Shown one piece after another: positions 35,482-46,045 of a stretch of 64,000 nt of DNA (position 1 is the first letter of the stretch; each line of letters begins with the position of its first letter). A program made the position numbers and the translations under genes. The stretch is from NCBI GenBank assembly GCA_022496805.1, contig CM040097.1, positions 20,946,072 to 21,010,071 of the forward strand, in the 5' to 3' direction. The notes beneath the pieces are model-generated. The model was not told the origin of the DNA, searched no databases, and worked only from the letters and a program-made list of their open reading frames with translations. This stretch comes from Pohlia nutans (Eukaryota > Streptophyta > Bryopsida > Bryales > Mniaceae).

Positions 35482-37584
35482 CTCTGATTGAATTCCTTTT
35501 TCATGGGAATCTGAAATAGTGTAAGTAAGCTTCCACTTATTTTCTGGGATGATGAGAGTTGGTCCACTCATGAATCATTCACAACGAGAATCTAATCTTG
35601 TAAACAGTCCCCGGTCCCGCTTGACTTCGCATTCGATCGGTTGGTTTTTTGCAAGTAATAATCCCAAGGTCAGTGACGTACTCGTTCCATGAGATCTGAT
35701 TGGTACAAAATGATTGCAACAGGGTTTTATGATCTTTACAACGGCATAATAAGTGTGTGAGGACCCCGAGGAAGGACATGTGGTTTGACAAGAAAGCCCA
35801 GTTGAGCCATATGTTTTGAGTAGGTTCTATGTGGACTTTCTTTCGTTCAAATTTGATCAACACATGCAATGTTCTTCACTAATTTTACTGATATTAGATT
35901 CTGGACCTGTCATGTTGAGAGAGCCCCTCGGTACCGAGAGGGACCACGTTACTTTTTTTCGAATAACATTATCGAACTTGATGTCAGGATCGAACAAGAA
36001 AATATACTTATCTTATGCACTTGTCTCGGCTAATGTACAAAGATAGCTCTGGTACATCACATAATTTTCAAGACATAAAACCTATGAATGAACCTGATTT
36101 TTCCTGATTCTTGAATTCTCGAGTATTTGCGCGGATTCAATATGGCACTGTAAGCAACATCGTGATTTGCCGTTCAATGATACTGTTCACAATGCCCCAG
36201 AAACTTAGATCTAGTGAATAATAAAAATGTAGTGATACTTTCTAAAGTGAGTTGTTAGCAACCATGATTGATCTTTGTTGCTTAATAGCTCTAAAATAGT
36301 TAATAAGCTCCAAAAATTCCATTCATACTGAACGATGGTGATGGTCTGGAGAGTAAATTGCAGCTGTATGAAGCGCCTAACAAATGTTAGGAGAACGAGG
36401 TGAGCCTTCTGGAGTCAAATTTTCCATAAGGAGACGTGAAATTAGTATCAGAAAAATAATGAAACGTACTAATACTCTAAAGGAAGGTGTCAGCAACCAT
36501 GGTTTTATAGGCCAAAATTATACTCATGCGAAAGGATGATGATGCTCTAGAAAACAAATTGCAGCGGCATGAAAGCTCTGAAGGGTGGGAGAGGAACGAT
36601 TCATAAAATAAAAATTGATAAGAGATCCAATTCCAGAGGAGTTATTACCACTTCCAAATGGAACTAAAAAATGTAGCGCCTAGAATCGTTACTTTTTTTT
36701 GAAGTTTGTTGGCTTTCAGTTTGTCTCTCAGTACCGAGAGGATCGATGTCCAAAATTATGAAGTGGGCCTCAAGGGTTTAGGGCCTCACATCTATTAGTA
36801 TTCGCTGCCTCGTATTCCCTTTGTATTCACTTGGATTGAATGAACATCTGCATGCCTGCTTGATCTCGAGCATTATCGACCTCGGGATTTGCATTATTGA
36901 CCTCGAGACAAAATGAAAATTTTGTTAATTGCAAGTCAGATGAACCATTCAGTAACTAAAAATAATTTTTTCACAATAGATTATATCCAAAGAATGTAAT
37001 ACAATAGATTATACCCAAAGAATTGATGTTTTGATGCTTTGAGAATTTCAGAGCTGATGCTTTGATGCTTTGAGAATTTCAGAATTGATGGTTTTATGCT
37101 TCCAGAACTGTAAGACGAGAGCTGAAGCAGAGTTTTCAAATTCGATTGCTTATGCTGATGCTGGCAGTCTAGGGTTTGGGAATAAGGCCATTCGAGCCCC
37201 TCGGTACCGAGAGGGACCTCTCGGCATGTCCATCGAAGTTCATGATTGGACTGGATGGGGTCTATGGGTACCAAGAGGGTACTGAGGACCCTTGTCGCCA
37301 TCGTGTATTTGGCACTTGAAGCCCAAAACTATGCCACAAACAACTCTCTCGGTACCGAGAAGGACCTCATTCCCTTGATAGCGATTGTGTATTGCCTCCC
37401 TCAGAGTTCTGGACAGCTTCTAAAGTATAAATTTTGGAGGCTTGTCTTTAGAGAACTTTGGAATCACACTGAAATTGGTCTCTCGGTACCAAGAAGGTCT
37501 AAGTGACCAATTTTGCCATCAGATTACTACAAGAACAGGATCGTAGGGCTGTCTTGGAAGGTATTATAGGGCTGTTAGCTTCTT
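35482..37584. other. Central part of MULE C, no gene seen
   Basis: Apart from the CTCGGTACCGAG palindromes, 35485-37580 contains no supported coding region. 36230-36640 is a loosely repeated unit with GCAACCATG and GCAGC(G/T)GTATGAA-type phrases. This is probably the 5' regulatory side of the methyltransferase-like gene. Confidence 0.4.
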
Positions 37585-37712
37585 TTGCAATTTCTGACTA
37601 CAGTTTTTAGAATTTTGGGCGTGTAATATACCGTTGGAAAGGTATTGAAAATACCTTTCCAATGGTATATTACATGCCCCAAAATTCAAAAAATTGCAGT
37701 CGGAAATTGCAA
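37585..37712. repeat. Near-perfect 62-bp foldback
   Basis: The arms 37585-37646 and 37650-37712 are almost exact complements with a 3-nt loop, and the inner stem is TGTAATATACCGTTGGAAAG. The same inner stem occurs at 22953-23005 in the upstream region of MULE A. RNA from either strand would form a long hairpin. Confidence 0.85.
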
Positions 37713-38027
37713 AAAACAGTGGCTACTTGCGTAGTGGGCAATGTTGCAAATTGTGCCCAATTCGACCTCTCGGTACCAAGGGGGTACTTGGAGCTCCATA
37801 GGCAGCATGCGGAAGCTTTTTGAATGTTGTTTTTGAATTGGAATTAATACTCCTTCAACTGCCATTTATTTCCCATTTAGTCGAGTTCTCGCCTTCTGAG
37901 AGCCTCACGGTACCGGCAGGCTCAATTCCCTCCCCCACGTTAGTTGCGATTTTGGTATCTCTCTACAACGGTTGTACTATGTCTTGGTAATATGTGTCAA
38001 AGACTAATGTGATGCATTAAACTACAG

Positions 38028-39990
38028 GATTTTGATGAAGCCCTGCCACACAATGGATGTCGGGACGATTCCCAGGGCAATGACGGATTGTCAATTGATG
38101 ACACTGAGGTCCAATTTCAAAGGAAACATAAACTGAATTCAAATGCTGTAATCCAGAGTCTTCTCTTTTTGCCTGAAACAAAGAAGTATCAGCTTCTAAT
38201 TCCTCTATGCAGGATGGTTGCTCTTCCTCTAGTAAGGTCGATTCTTCAGTCGGACATAAAGAGGCTTGAGCAAGATTTTTGGTCTGGCTATAGGGGTGGT
38301 GATTGATGTTTCTATGTTTCCATTGCTTATGACCATGGCGCTTCTATGGATGTTTCTGAGGATCTTATGGGCACTTGGAATAAGCACTGGATTCAGAGAA
38401 ACTCAGAATTTGAGGAGTTCTTGAGGCTTCATCCCGACCTCTCAATTATTTCATACAACACCAGAGCCCACTGTAGCAAAGCCTGAGAAAGGCAAGCGGG
38501 GTAAGAGAAAGGCTTCCGAATCACATGCTGCCGCTGGCTCTTCCAAGAAGTCCAAGCCAAAGCCTCGAGATACAGCCCCACCCCCCGTCGCAGTCGCTCC
38601 AGTACAAGTACCTTCTGCAGAGATCGCCAATGCTAAGCGATCAAACTTCCAACCCTTTGTGTCTTCATTGAATTTTTTGTCGTCCCAGGTTGTTGCTCAG
38701 TGTTCCCTCGGTGCTCGCAACCACGGCATCCACTCCCAAGCTCTAGTTCTCAACGAGTCCCTCATCTCACTTGGGGAATTGAAGCTCAAGAGCGACTTGA
38801 CACCAGCTCCGTGGACTCAAATTCTAGAGTTTGCTAAGAAGGTCTTTTCCATAATTTTGTATTCAGATGTCATAATTGTTGCTTCATATATTGGGAATAT
38901 TTGCACTAAATTGTTTCTAACCTTGAATACCTCGGTTTTAATTGCTTCCAGGTGGGGAAATCAAAATCTCGCAAGTTAGGGGGCGTGGTGAATCCCGATG
39001 CATGCCTGGATATGCTCATTGCGGATATCCCGGACAACCTTCCTGTCCCTGGCATTTCTAATCCGTCCACTACAGTTCCCGACTGGAACAAGACCAATGT
39101 TGACGACTTTGTGGAGATCCTGTTTGCCTATGCCGTGCAACACTTGTTCGATGATGGAGCTATCTTAATGTTCCTTCTTGAGAGTCCTTCTATACGCAAG
39201 GATGTGCTTGGTTGGGCTACTGAATATAGCTACAATATGTACAAGGGTTGATGGGGCATTAATAAGCTTCGACTCACCTCCTTTAGAGGCCCTGCGTGCA
39301 CGGTAATGACTTTGTCACCTCCCCTACATCCTTCTCCATTATTCATTAATTTCTTCCACCCGTCATGATTTCTTGTATCATTTTAAGAATTCCATTTCAA
39401 CTATGCCAATGCAAACACGACGCTTTTGGGTATTGTTATTTGTCTAGGAGAGCATCAAGGACACTCTAGGTCAGTCCAAATTTGTCCTGCAAATCATTCC
39501 TGAAGTGCAGGACGCAGAGATTGATTTAGAAGTTGATGATCTCCTACACAATTTCACCACTTCCAAAAGCCAATTGATGAATGGGAGTATTCCGTGGAGG
39601 GGTGCTCGTGAGAAGGATCCCTGATTTCTGCAAGTCCTCATCGAAGCTTCCTCTAACCTTGGAGATGTGGTACTGGATTAGAATGCGTCTACTGGTGAGT
39701 GTACACTAGAGAAAATTTGATTTTGGCATCACTTATACTGCATGGAGTCATTCTGAATTACTGTGCACTGGATCTACTTTGCAGGAGCCTCCATTCATGC
39801 TTGTCGCATGACTGGACGCCATATCATTGCCCTAGAGCCTAACTCCGATATCTTCAAAGGAGTGCTTGAGGCACTCATGGACCTTAAGATTTCCCCTTCT
39901 TCATCTAATATCAAGAGGGCACCTCCTCTTGCCATCAACGACGACGACGTCCCCGCCGTGAAGGTCAAACGGCCGAGATTCTGTAAGTAA
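38028..39990 (+). pseudogene. DNA N4/N6-methyltransferase-like gene of MULE C
   Basis: Exons with consistent phase: 38028-about 38455; 38461-38841 after a frame change; 38952-39302; 39448-39694; 39785 to about 39984. The first part ends in FEEFLRLHPDLSIIS and recalls ParB-like N-termini, but that domain is cut short. A Lys/Arg-rich linker follows. The third exon has CLDMLIADIPDNLPVP in the position of the D-P-P-Y motif, then NVDDFVEILFAYAVQ and DDGAILMFL. The last exons give FLQVLIEASSNLGDVVLD, ASTG and GRHIIALEPNSDIF, matching the SAM-binding end of the N6_N4_Mtase family. Motif order (catalytic first, SAM-binding last) is that of the beta class. Stops at 38304, 39249, 39622 and 39679 inactivate it; each is a single transition from CGA or TGG. 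DIPD instead of DPP(Y/F) makes activity doubtful even in the parent. Confidence 0.65.
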
Positions 39991-40781
39991 GTTTAACTCA
40001 ATTCTTGCTTCATTTACTTCACTACTACTATCTTCTGTCTTCTATCCTCTCTTCATTGACAATTACGGAACGTCTTTTCCAATTTCTGATACACTACTCC
40101 CTTCAATGATGCAGAAGTACAAGGGTCCGTGGTATTCGAGGTCTATTGGAGGATATCAAAAGTCCCGATGATTCATTCGTTCTACCTTGCTATATACAGC
40201 CATTAGCTCATGCCTTTGTAGAAGAACCTCCCGAAAGCTCTAGTGGTATACAATCAAAGTCAAGGAGAGTTGGATTCGGAGTGCATAGGTTCTTAGATTT
40301 GGATGCAATTTTGGTTTCTCCTCTGGTAGTTCTCCTAGTTCTAGCGACTCCTTGGATTATAGTTGACTATACTGACAATTTTCAAATGTATATGTATTTC
40401 TACCATCTCTACCGGTTGGAAATTCTATTTACATATTGTCCAAAATAGGCCCGTATCCACGTTTGTATTCCAATGCATTATTTGTATCCATTGACTGTGA
40501 TTCTCACAATGCCTACATTAATTGACATGATATTTCAATGTTTTGTTCTTTGTTGTGTCTAATTTCCTATGTACCAACATCAACATTCAATATAGATTCT
40601 AAACCACCTAATTGGTATGTACATCTCGGGTGGAAACTCCCACCAAACAATTACCCTATAGCCACGGAAATAGGGTCTTTTATGTGAATTGAGTCGGAAA
40701 CATTTTCCAAAATTCATCTTCGGACCGCGGTTATAGGGCATGTTTCACTGAACATAGTCTCCAAAAAAACTATGGAGTTAC
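39991..40781 (+). other. 3' end of MULE C
   Basis: 40114-40448 may hold the last exon of the methyltransferase-like gene (acceptor TGCAG at about 40114), but the product is not recognisable. 40650-40760 carries the subterminal motifs CTATAGCCACGGAAATAGGG and CCGCGGTTATAGGG. Confidence 0.4.
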
Positions 40782-40831
40782 CGCTCACTGCTCACTGCTC
40801 ACCGCTCACTGCTCACACGACAGCATTCCTG

Positions 40832-41728
40832 GGCGCACCACGTGACTGCAGTTCAAGAAACCGTCTGCGACGAAACTGAATGGCATATTGCTCGACTGCC
40901 AAAGTCACCCGCAAAGGCCTGCTTTGCCCAACAAGCTCTGACGAAGAAGAAGTGTACAACTCGTATAGTTCAGGATGGAAAGAGCACTGCTGCACCAACG
41001 TACACGGGCATGATGAATAATTATCGGAAGAACAAGACGGAGCGCATGCAATTCTTCTTCTGCAAAGATGATATTGAGAGATGTGTGAAGGGGATCCGTC
41101 GAAATTGGGTTATATCTAGGCCTGAAGTCCCGGACATTTGGCCTTTCAAGATCGGCACTAATCTAACCCGGAAGGAGGTGTTGCAATTAGAAGATGTTGG
41201 GTTCCGTCTTCCCCAACGCGAAGATATCTCACCGAGGAGGCTCTTCACTGATCAGCACCTTCCTGTGGACCTGGCTGCGTATGTTACCCCAGCGTACCCG
41301 AATGAGTTCCCAAAACGAAGGTCTGGCAAGAACATCTGTCGCAATATGAAGGCGCCCACGACGTGCCACTCCAATAATTGTGCTTCCGCCCTCACTCTAA
41401 AGGGCCAAGTTCAAAAGGTCAGCATGATCCCAACTCCAGCCCTTGGATGCATCGTCACCCTTGATTCCAGCACTCCACCAACTGTTCAGCAATACTATTT
41501 GACTATATCTCAGCTGCCGGCCTGTACCTGCCCTTATTTCAAGGAGATGGCCACCAAGGCTCTCGGAAAGCGTGGCCACTAGGCCAATTGCAAGCATCTT
41601 TACTTTGTCTTCACTAAAGTATGTGGTCTTGATCCCGAGGTAGACTACTTCATCCACGCTCCCAGTTTCAGTTTCAATGAAGTGAAGCGCATCCTCCAAA
41701 GTGGGCTCTTGGCCCCCTCGACTTCTTA
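40832..41728 (+). pseudogene. MULE transposase, copy B, C-terminal half
   Basis: It continues the gene interrupted at 31377. The frame reads VTAVQETVCDETEWHIARL, then FAQQALTKKKCTTRI, a basic stretch, and a SWIM zinc finger, CTCPYFKEMATKAL...GKRG with ANCKHLYFVFT (41523-41620), followed by FIHAPSFSFNEVKRIL to a stop at 41728. One in-frame TAG at 41580-41582 replaces a Trp that is still present in the copy C remnant. The SWIM finger is typical of MuDR-family transposases and binds zinc. The right end of MULE B lies about 0.45 kb downstream. Confidence 0.8.
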
Positions 41729-42177
41729 GGATATGGCATTCCTAGGAGCAATTATTGATGTATTTTCATTATCATGACCAGAATTGATTTTGGTAGTGAG
41801 ACTAAAAGGGCCACTACTTCTCTTTCGATTTTTATGTGTACGGTGCATGTATTACTTCCACTCTTCATTTTGTGTTTTCTACCCTAAACCACCATCACCT
41901 ACCCTAACTTTGGTATCCTCCAAAGTCAACCCTAATACTCCAAGTTTCTACTCTGTATATCACGATGGTACTAAATTTTTTTCCCTTGCGATGCCTTAAT
42001 ACGAGACCGTTCTGGCAATATTTTTCACTTCTCCATGCCCCATTCCGCGGTCATAGGGGATAAATATTCCGTGGTAATGGGTCCCTAAAATCCCTAAAAA
42101 TAGCCTAATATTCAAATATTTTCTAAATTTAGTATATTTGACGAAGTCAAACCGGACTTCATCGCTCTAAATTCTGT

Positions 42178-42212
42178 GCCTCACTGCTCACCGCTCACTG
42201 CTCATTGCTCAC
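42178..42212 (-). repeat. Heptamer array, right end of MULE B
   Basis: On the minus strand it reads TGAGCAA, TGAGCAG, TGAGCGG, TGAGCAG, then TGAGGCACAG. The next 150 bp inward match the left end of MULE C, showing that the two elements share end sequences. Confidence 0.85.
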
Positions 42213-42243
42213 AAACTAGCGTCGTTGGTCTTGCACTGCAGGG

Positions 42244-42425
42244 CCTTCTATCGGAGGATCCTCCGATAGAAGTAGTGCACTAAAATTAGGCGAGCTGTAC
42301 TGGAGGATACTCGGATAGTGCTAGTGACTTGAACTGGATGCGTCGTCCATCGGAGGATCCTCTAATGGAGCTATTGTCCTGCATTGATGGTGGACTCTAT
42401 CGGAGGATCCTCCAATAGAACAAGT
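42244..42425. repeat. Palindrome cluster outside MULE B
   Basis: The best copy, at 42247-42270, contains ATCGGAGGATCCTCCGAT. Degenerate copies lie near 42300, 42345 and 42390. The spacing is about 45-50 bp. The cluster begins 30 bp outside the right heptamer array of MULE B and cannot be assigned to any element visible here. Confidence 0.75.
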
Positions 42426-42429
42426 GTCA

Positions 42430-43657
42430 TGTAATTGAGCTGTTCTCAGTTGGATAATTATCTTACTTGTTGTTTTCTGTGGGCAGTTATTCGGACATGG
42501 ATTACTTCCAAAGGGACTCCGCATCGGGGTGGGACCACAGAACGACACCTTCGGACACTAGACATGGTTCTTGTGAGCATCGCATCCCCACGGCGATGTA
42601 GGGACATCGATGTAGGCAATTGAATAGATGTACAACTTATATCGCAAGCATATATTCATTTGTACTTTAAGTGCTTAGCTTCCGGTGCAAACCAGCGTTT
42701 CAATTTTTATTGGCTCTGACCATAGGGAAAAGGCATTGCAGGGACACTCATATTTTTGGGCTAAATACCACTGTAGCAAATATATTATGTCCATGATTCC
42801 ATTGAACTGCATTCACGCCCTTCACATGTTCTATTCCAGTCAGAGCTCCTCGGAGCGTAGCTGCTTGTTTAGTTTATTTTACTTTATTTGAAGAAAATCA
42901 CAATTTGTATTTAAAACAAGCTGTCGGCCTACGTTGGTCGGCGCGCTTCTCCAATGCGGGCATTAAGTCACTGCAATATCTTCTTCTTCTTATTATTATT
43001 ATGTGCTTGTGCTTTGATCTCTGAGATCTTGTTGAGCTGCCCCTCTAGGTTGCCATTACGGTAGGATGTCTTAAAACCACCACCTCCCCCAATTATGACA
43101 TGTAGACCTTTCTTGGGGCCACCACAGTTGAGACCCAAAACCACCAATTTCACTATTCAAGTAGACCAATGGCACGCCAAGCATTGCGAAGAAATAGTTG
43201 GTGGTTTTGGATATCATTATGAGTGAAAGTTAGCACCACATGGTGTGAACATGGGGAAACCTAGAGGTTTGATTTGGGTCACAGGTTACTTTCCACTTTG
43301 GAATTTTGTATAAAATTGACAAATGCGAATTAGGTGTTGCAAATTATTGCAATCCTCATCAAAACCTATTTCGAATGCGGCCACTTTTATAAAAAAAAAT
43401 TAGCACTGCCAAAAATAGGCCAGATTCCTTAAGTTGGTGGTATTCAGACAATCAACCTTACTTCGGCCTTCCTGTAAAACAAGGTAGCTACTGATTTTGC
43501 ATGGATGATGATGTCGGATATTCTGCACATTCTCATCAAGGGCAAGGCAGAGCCAATGAAGGCTACTAAATGTTTTGCCAGGCCATGCAAGCTCACGGCA
43601 TAGTTTCATACGGTTCTGGACCAATGGCAGGGTCAGTTAAAGGATGGAGCCACATAA
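42430..43657. other. No supported gene
   Basis: A minus-strand frame at 42968-43153 contains GLHVIIGGGGGFKTSY but lacks support from a second exon or known family. The rest is anonymous. Confidence 0.4.
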
Positions 43658-43982
43658 GAGCATCCCCAGTCGTCCCCTAACCTGTAAGCCCCTAAAGGTC
43701 CTTCGACGAACAGTTCCAGTACAATTTCAGGTTGAGTGGAATTTTGGTCGACCTGTAACCTAGGTTGATTTTTCTATTTCTGGTGTGATTTTGCTATTTC
43801 TGGCACTTACAGGTTGATCAGAAACAGCCTGAAATTTACAGGTTGATGGCCCTTTAGAGGTCGTGGCCTGGATGAGAAAGATGTTTAGAGGTCACCACTG
43901 GGAGTTTACAGGACCCTTAAGCCTCTAACCCGGATGAAGCCAGATGGAGATTTAAGGGCTTAGGGGACGACTGGGGATGCTC
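43658..43982. mobile_element. PIF/Harbinger-type MITE, 325 bp
   Basis: Perfect inverted ends GAGCATCCCCAGTCGTCCCC are flanked by TAA on both sides (43655-43657 and 43983-43985). A 3-bp TAA target with GAGCATC-type ends is typical of Tourist-like plant MITEs. There is no coding capacity. The perfect ends suggest a fairly recent insertion. Confidence 0.85.
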
Positions 43983-43985
43983 TAA

Positions 43986-45840
43986 GTTCAGGGTAACCAG
44001 CCAGTATGGTTAGAACCCAAGTACCCAACCATGGTGTGGTTGTGGCAACGTAACTGCTGGCGTGCCACTTGTCATGCTTGGACGTGCGTTGTACCCAACC
44101 ATGCCCAGGGTTCCTATTTTGGGCACGTCTTATTCTCATTTTGCAATATGCCTTGAGCCCCCAGATGGTCCCCACAACAACAATAGCATGAAGCCTTGTT
44201 TTTTGTTGTTCAGTCAAACAGTGAGAGAACTGACAGAGAGACTCAAAGTTCACGCCAGCTGAGTGAGTTTCAACTCTTGAATTGCACGATTTATTTTAAA
44301 TTATTTATTTATAAAGAAATTACAAAATGGCCTTGTTAGCAAGTTACCATCAGGATCATGTATGGTAACTTGTCTGTATCCATGCTCAGTGAGCAGGAAG
44401 AAAAACTGTTGTTTACTATCTTTGTATTAATCAAAATCAATTGCGCCATTGGTCGTCTGGTTCTCTGTGTGATCCAAAGGTTTATTCCGGGGACAGATGG
44501 CATACCGCAATACGCAAAGACGGGAACATTCCCTAAGTCCATGTACAGATCATCTATCAACGCCACATAACTCAAATTGGGAGCATGACAAGCTGCAGCA
44601 TGCCACTGAGGTGGCAAACTTAGTTCTAATGAGCTTTACATTTGGGAGGCGGCACTGAAGAATAAAGTTATTTAAATGGGATCCCACTCTCATGCTGTTG
44701 ACAAGTGGCAAACTCGTTGGCCTTGATATTCTTTTTATTTTTAAAACTTTTTATTACACAACTGGAGAACTATTTCACCGTGATTGGGCTACGTAACATT
44801 GTGTAAGTAGAATGTCTTCTAACCGTTAATAATACACCCAAAACCAATGTGTAGGCCGACCCACAATGGTTAACAACCAAACTCGATGTCACTTGTGTAG
44901 AAATTTCTATCAACCAATCAACTTCTTGCACTATTACCTATATTAGTCAATTTCAAGAAGCAACGTGGAATCATATGTTCACAGATTTGGAATAGTCTAG
45001 TTATTGGTTTTGGGTGATGACTAACTTCTTGCTTTGAAAACCTGTAAAATTTTCATTCTATAGCATAAAGTTTTGGAAAAACATTGCATTCTTCGTGATT
45101 TCTATTTTTCTATGAAGGAGAAATACTATTCATCTTCTACTCCCACCGCACGTAAGCTATAAAGTTCAAGTCACCCGTTATGGGTATTTCGACATCCACC
45201 TTAAAATTATAAATTCCATCCACGGGTGTGTGTTTAGTCAACCGTAGTTCATACGACCATCAATGCAAGTTCTTCAACTTCTCCAAGTTGGTAATTCCAT
45301 AGTATTGGACAAAAGCTCTTCATAATTTTGAACTTCCCCTAAAAAATGTATGCTCTCTACAAGTTCCTATATGACCTTTCCTTTTGTCACGTCATTATAA
45401 CGAAGCAATATCAAATCTCCAAAGGTGAGGGCATGCACAACCCTTTGTAGCCTAAATGGTCCTCCACTATGACCAATTGCATTCACCATCAACTCCCACT
45501 CCCCTCTGAAGCACCAAGTATCAATGTAGATCCATCCAAACACCAAAAATTCAATTACATCAGATGCACCACAAGAGAATGAGACGTAGTTGTGAATCTC
45601 TTTAAAATCACACTTACTAGTGTCGTTTTGCCTTAATTTCCAGACACGGCTAAGCAGTTGAGAGTCCGTCACATCAGCTTGCCGTGTCGGGCCTCATTTA
45701 TGCCGTCTCCAACGCTTCACGCTCACCTCATCGTGATTGCTCCCACGACAACATCCCATGCCGATAGCAGACGGAAGGACTAATCAAGGAGGGCATAGTA
45801 CAAACACTCTCATCAAAATTCTTCTTGTGAGTGTACTGTA
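43986..45840. other. No supported gene
   Basis: AT-rich DNA. Open frames at 43960-44253, 44336-44617 and 45367-45672 on the minus strand show no recognisable family and no splice-supported extension. Confidence 0.4.
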
Positions 45841-45844
45841 CACA

Positions 45845-46045
45845 AGGTTCTTTAGCCCTTGCAAGGGTTCACCCATTTGCTCTCACTTCATCAAAGATAA
45901 AAAGTTTCAAAACATGTGATTTTTAAGGCGGGGCTGCTGTGGACTTCCGACTCTTCACTGTCATTCTGTACCTAAAAAATTAGGTAGCATGTCCAATATT
46001 CTAGAATCCGCTAGGCACCAATTCTTGTTCCTGGGTGCAGCTTAC
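45845..46045. repeat. Dispersed repeat D1, copy 2
   Basis: It matches 2540-2765 in the same orientation (see that entry). The alignment includes AGCCCTT...TTCACCC and CAAGGGCTAAA. Confidence 0.6.

Larger units (their letters stand above)
33231..37920. repeat. Palindrome array of MULE C
   Basis: Perfect or near-perfect copies of CCTCTCGGTACCGAGAGG occur at 33231, 35923, 36725, 37197, 37344, 37479, 37766 and 37902, with one more degenerate copy at 37264. They lie between the minus-strand SWIM remnant and the plus-strand methyltransferase gene. The core CTCGGTACCGAG equals the core of the MULE B palindrome, but the outer arms differ. Confidence 0.85.
31378..40818. mobile_element. MULE C (inner), inserted in the MULE B transposase
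   Basis: It is bounded by heptamer arrays in inverted orientation at 31378-31405 and 40782-40818, each preceded outside by GCTATCGCG / GCTGTCGTG. The transposase of B is collinear with copy A across the gap: residues before 31377 and after about 40832 are adjacent in copy A. It contains a minus-strand SWIM-finger remnant (31914-32045), a long central region with palindromes and a plus-strand methyltransferase-like gene. Flanks (ACGAAGC vs ACGACAGC) are similar but not identical, so a target duplication is only suggestive. Confidence 0.7.
25383..42213 (+). mobile_element. MULE B (outer), about 16.8 kb with inserts
   Basis: The left end is an array of six TGAGCRG-type heptamers (25381-25425) followed by TAAAATTTCAGGATTTT. 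The right end (42178-42212) is an inverted array. Both are preceded on the outside by CAANGANGCTAnTnTGTGAGC-like sequence, so the true terminus may lie a few bases further out. Subterminal CCTATnnCCGnGG motifs occur at both ends (25510-25570, 42040-42080). It contains a REX1-B-like fragment (minus), a central palindrome array and a transposase gene (plus) split by MULE C. A clean target duplication could not be recognised. Confidence 0.65.

Noticed and set aside
31364..40832. ACGAAGC / ACGACAGC flanks as the target duplication of MULE C
   Set aside because: The similarity needs indels and similar text precedes the other heptamer arrays, so it is more likely part of the element ends.
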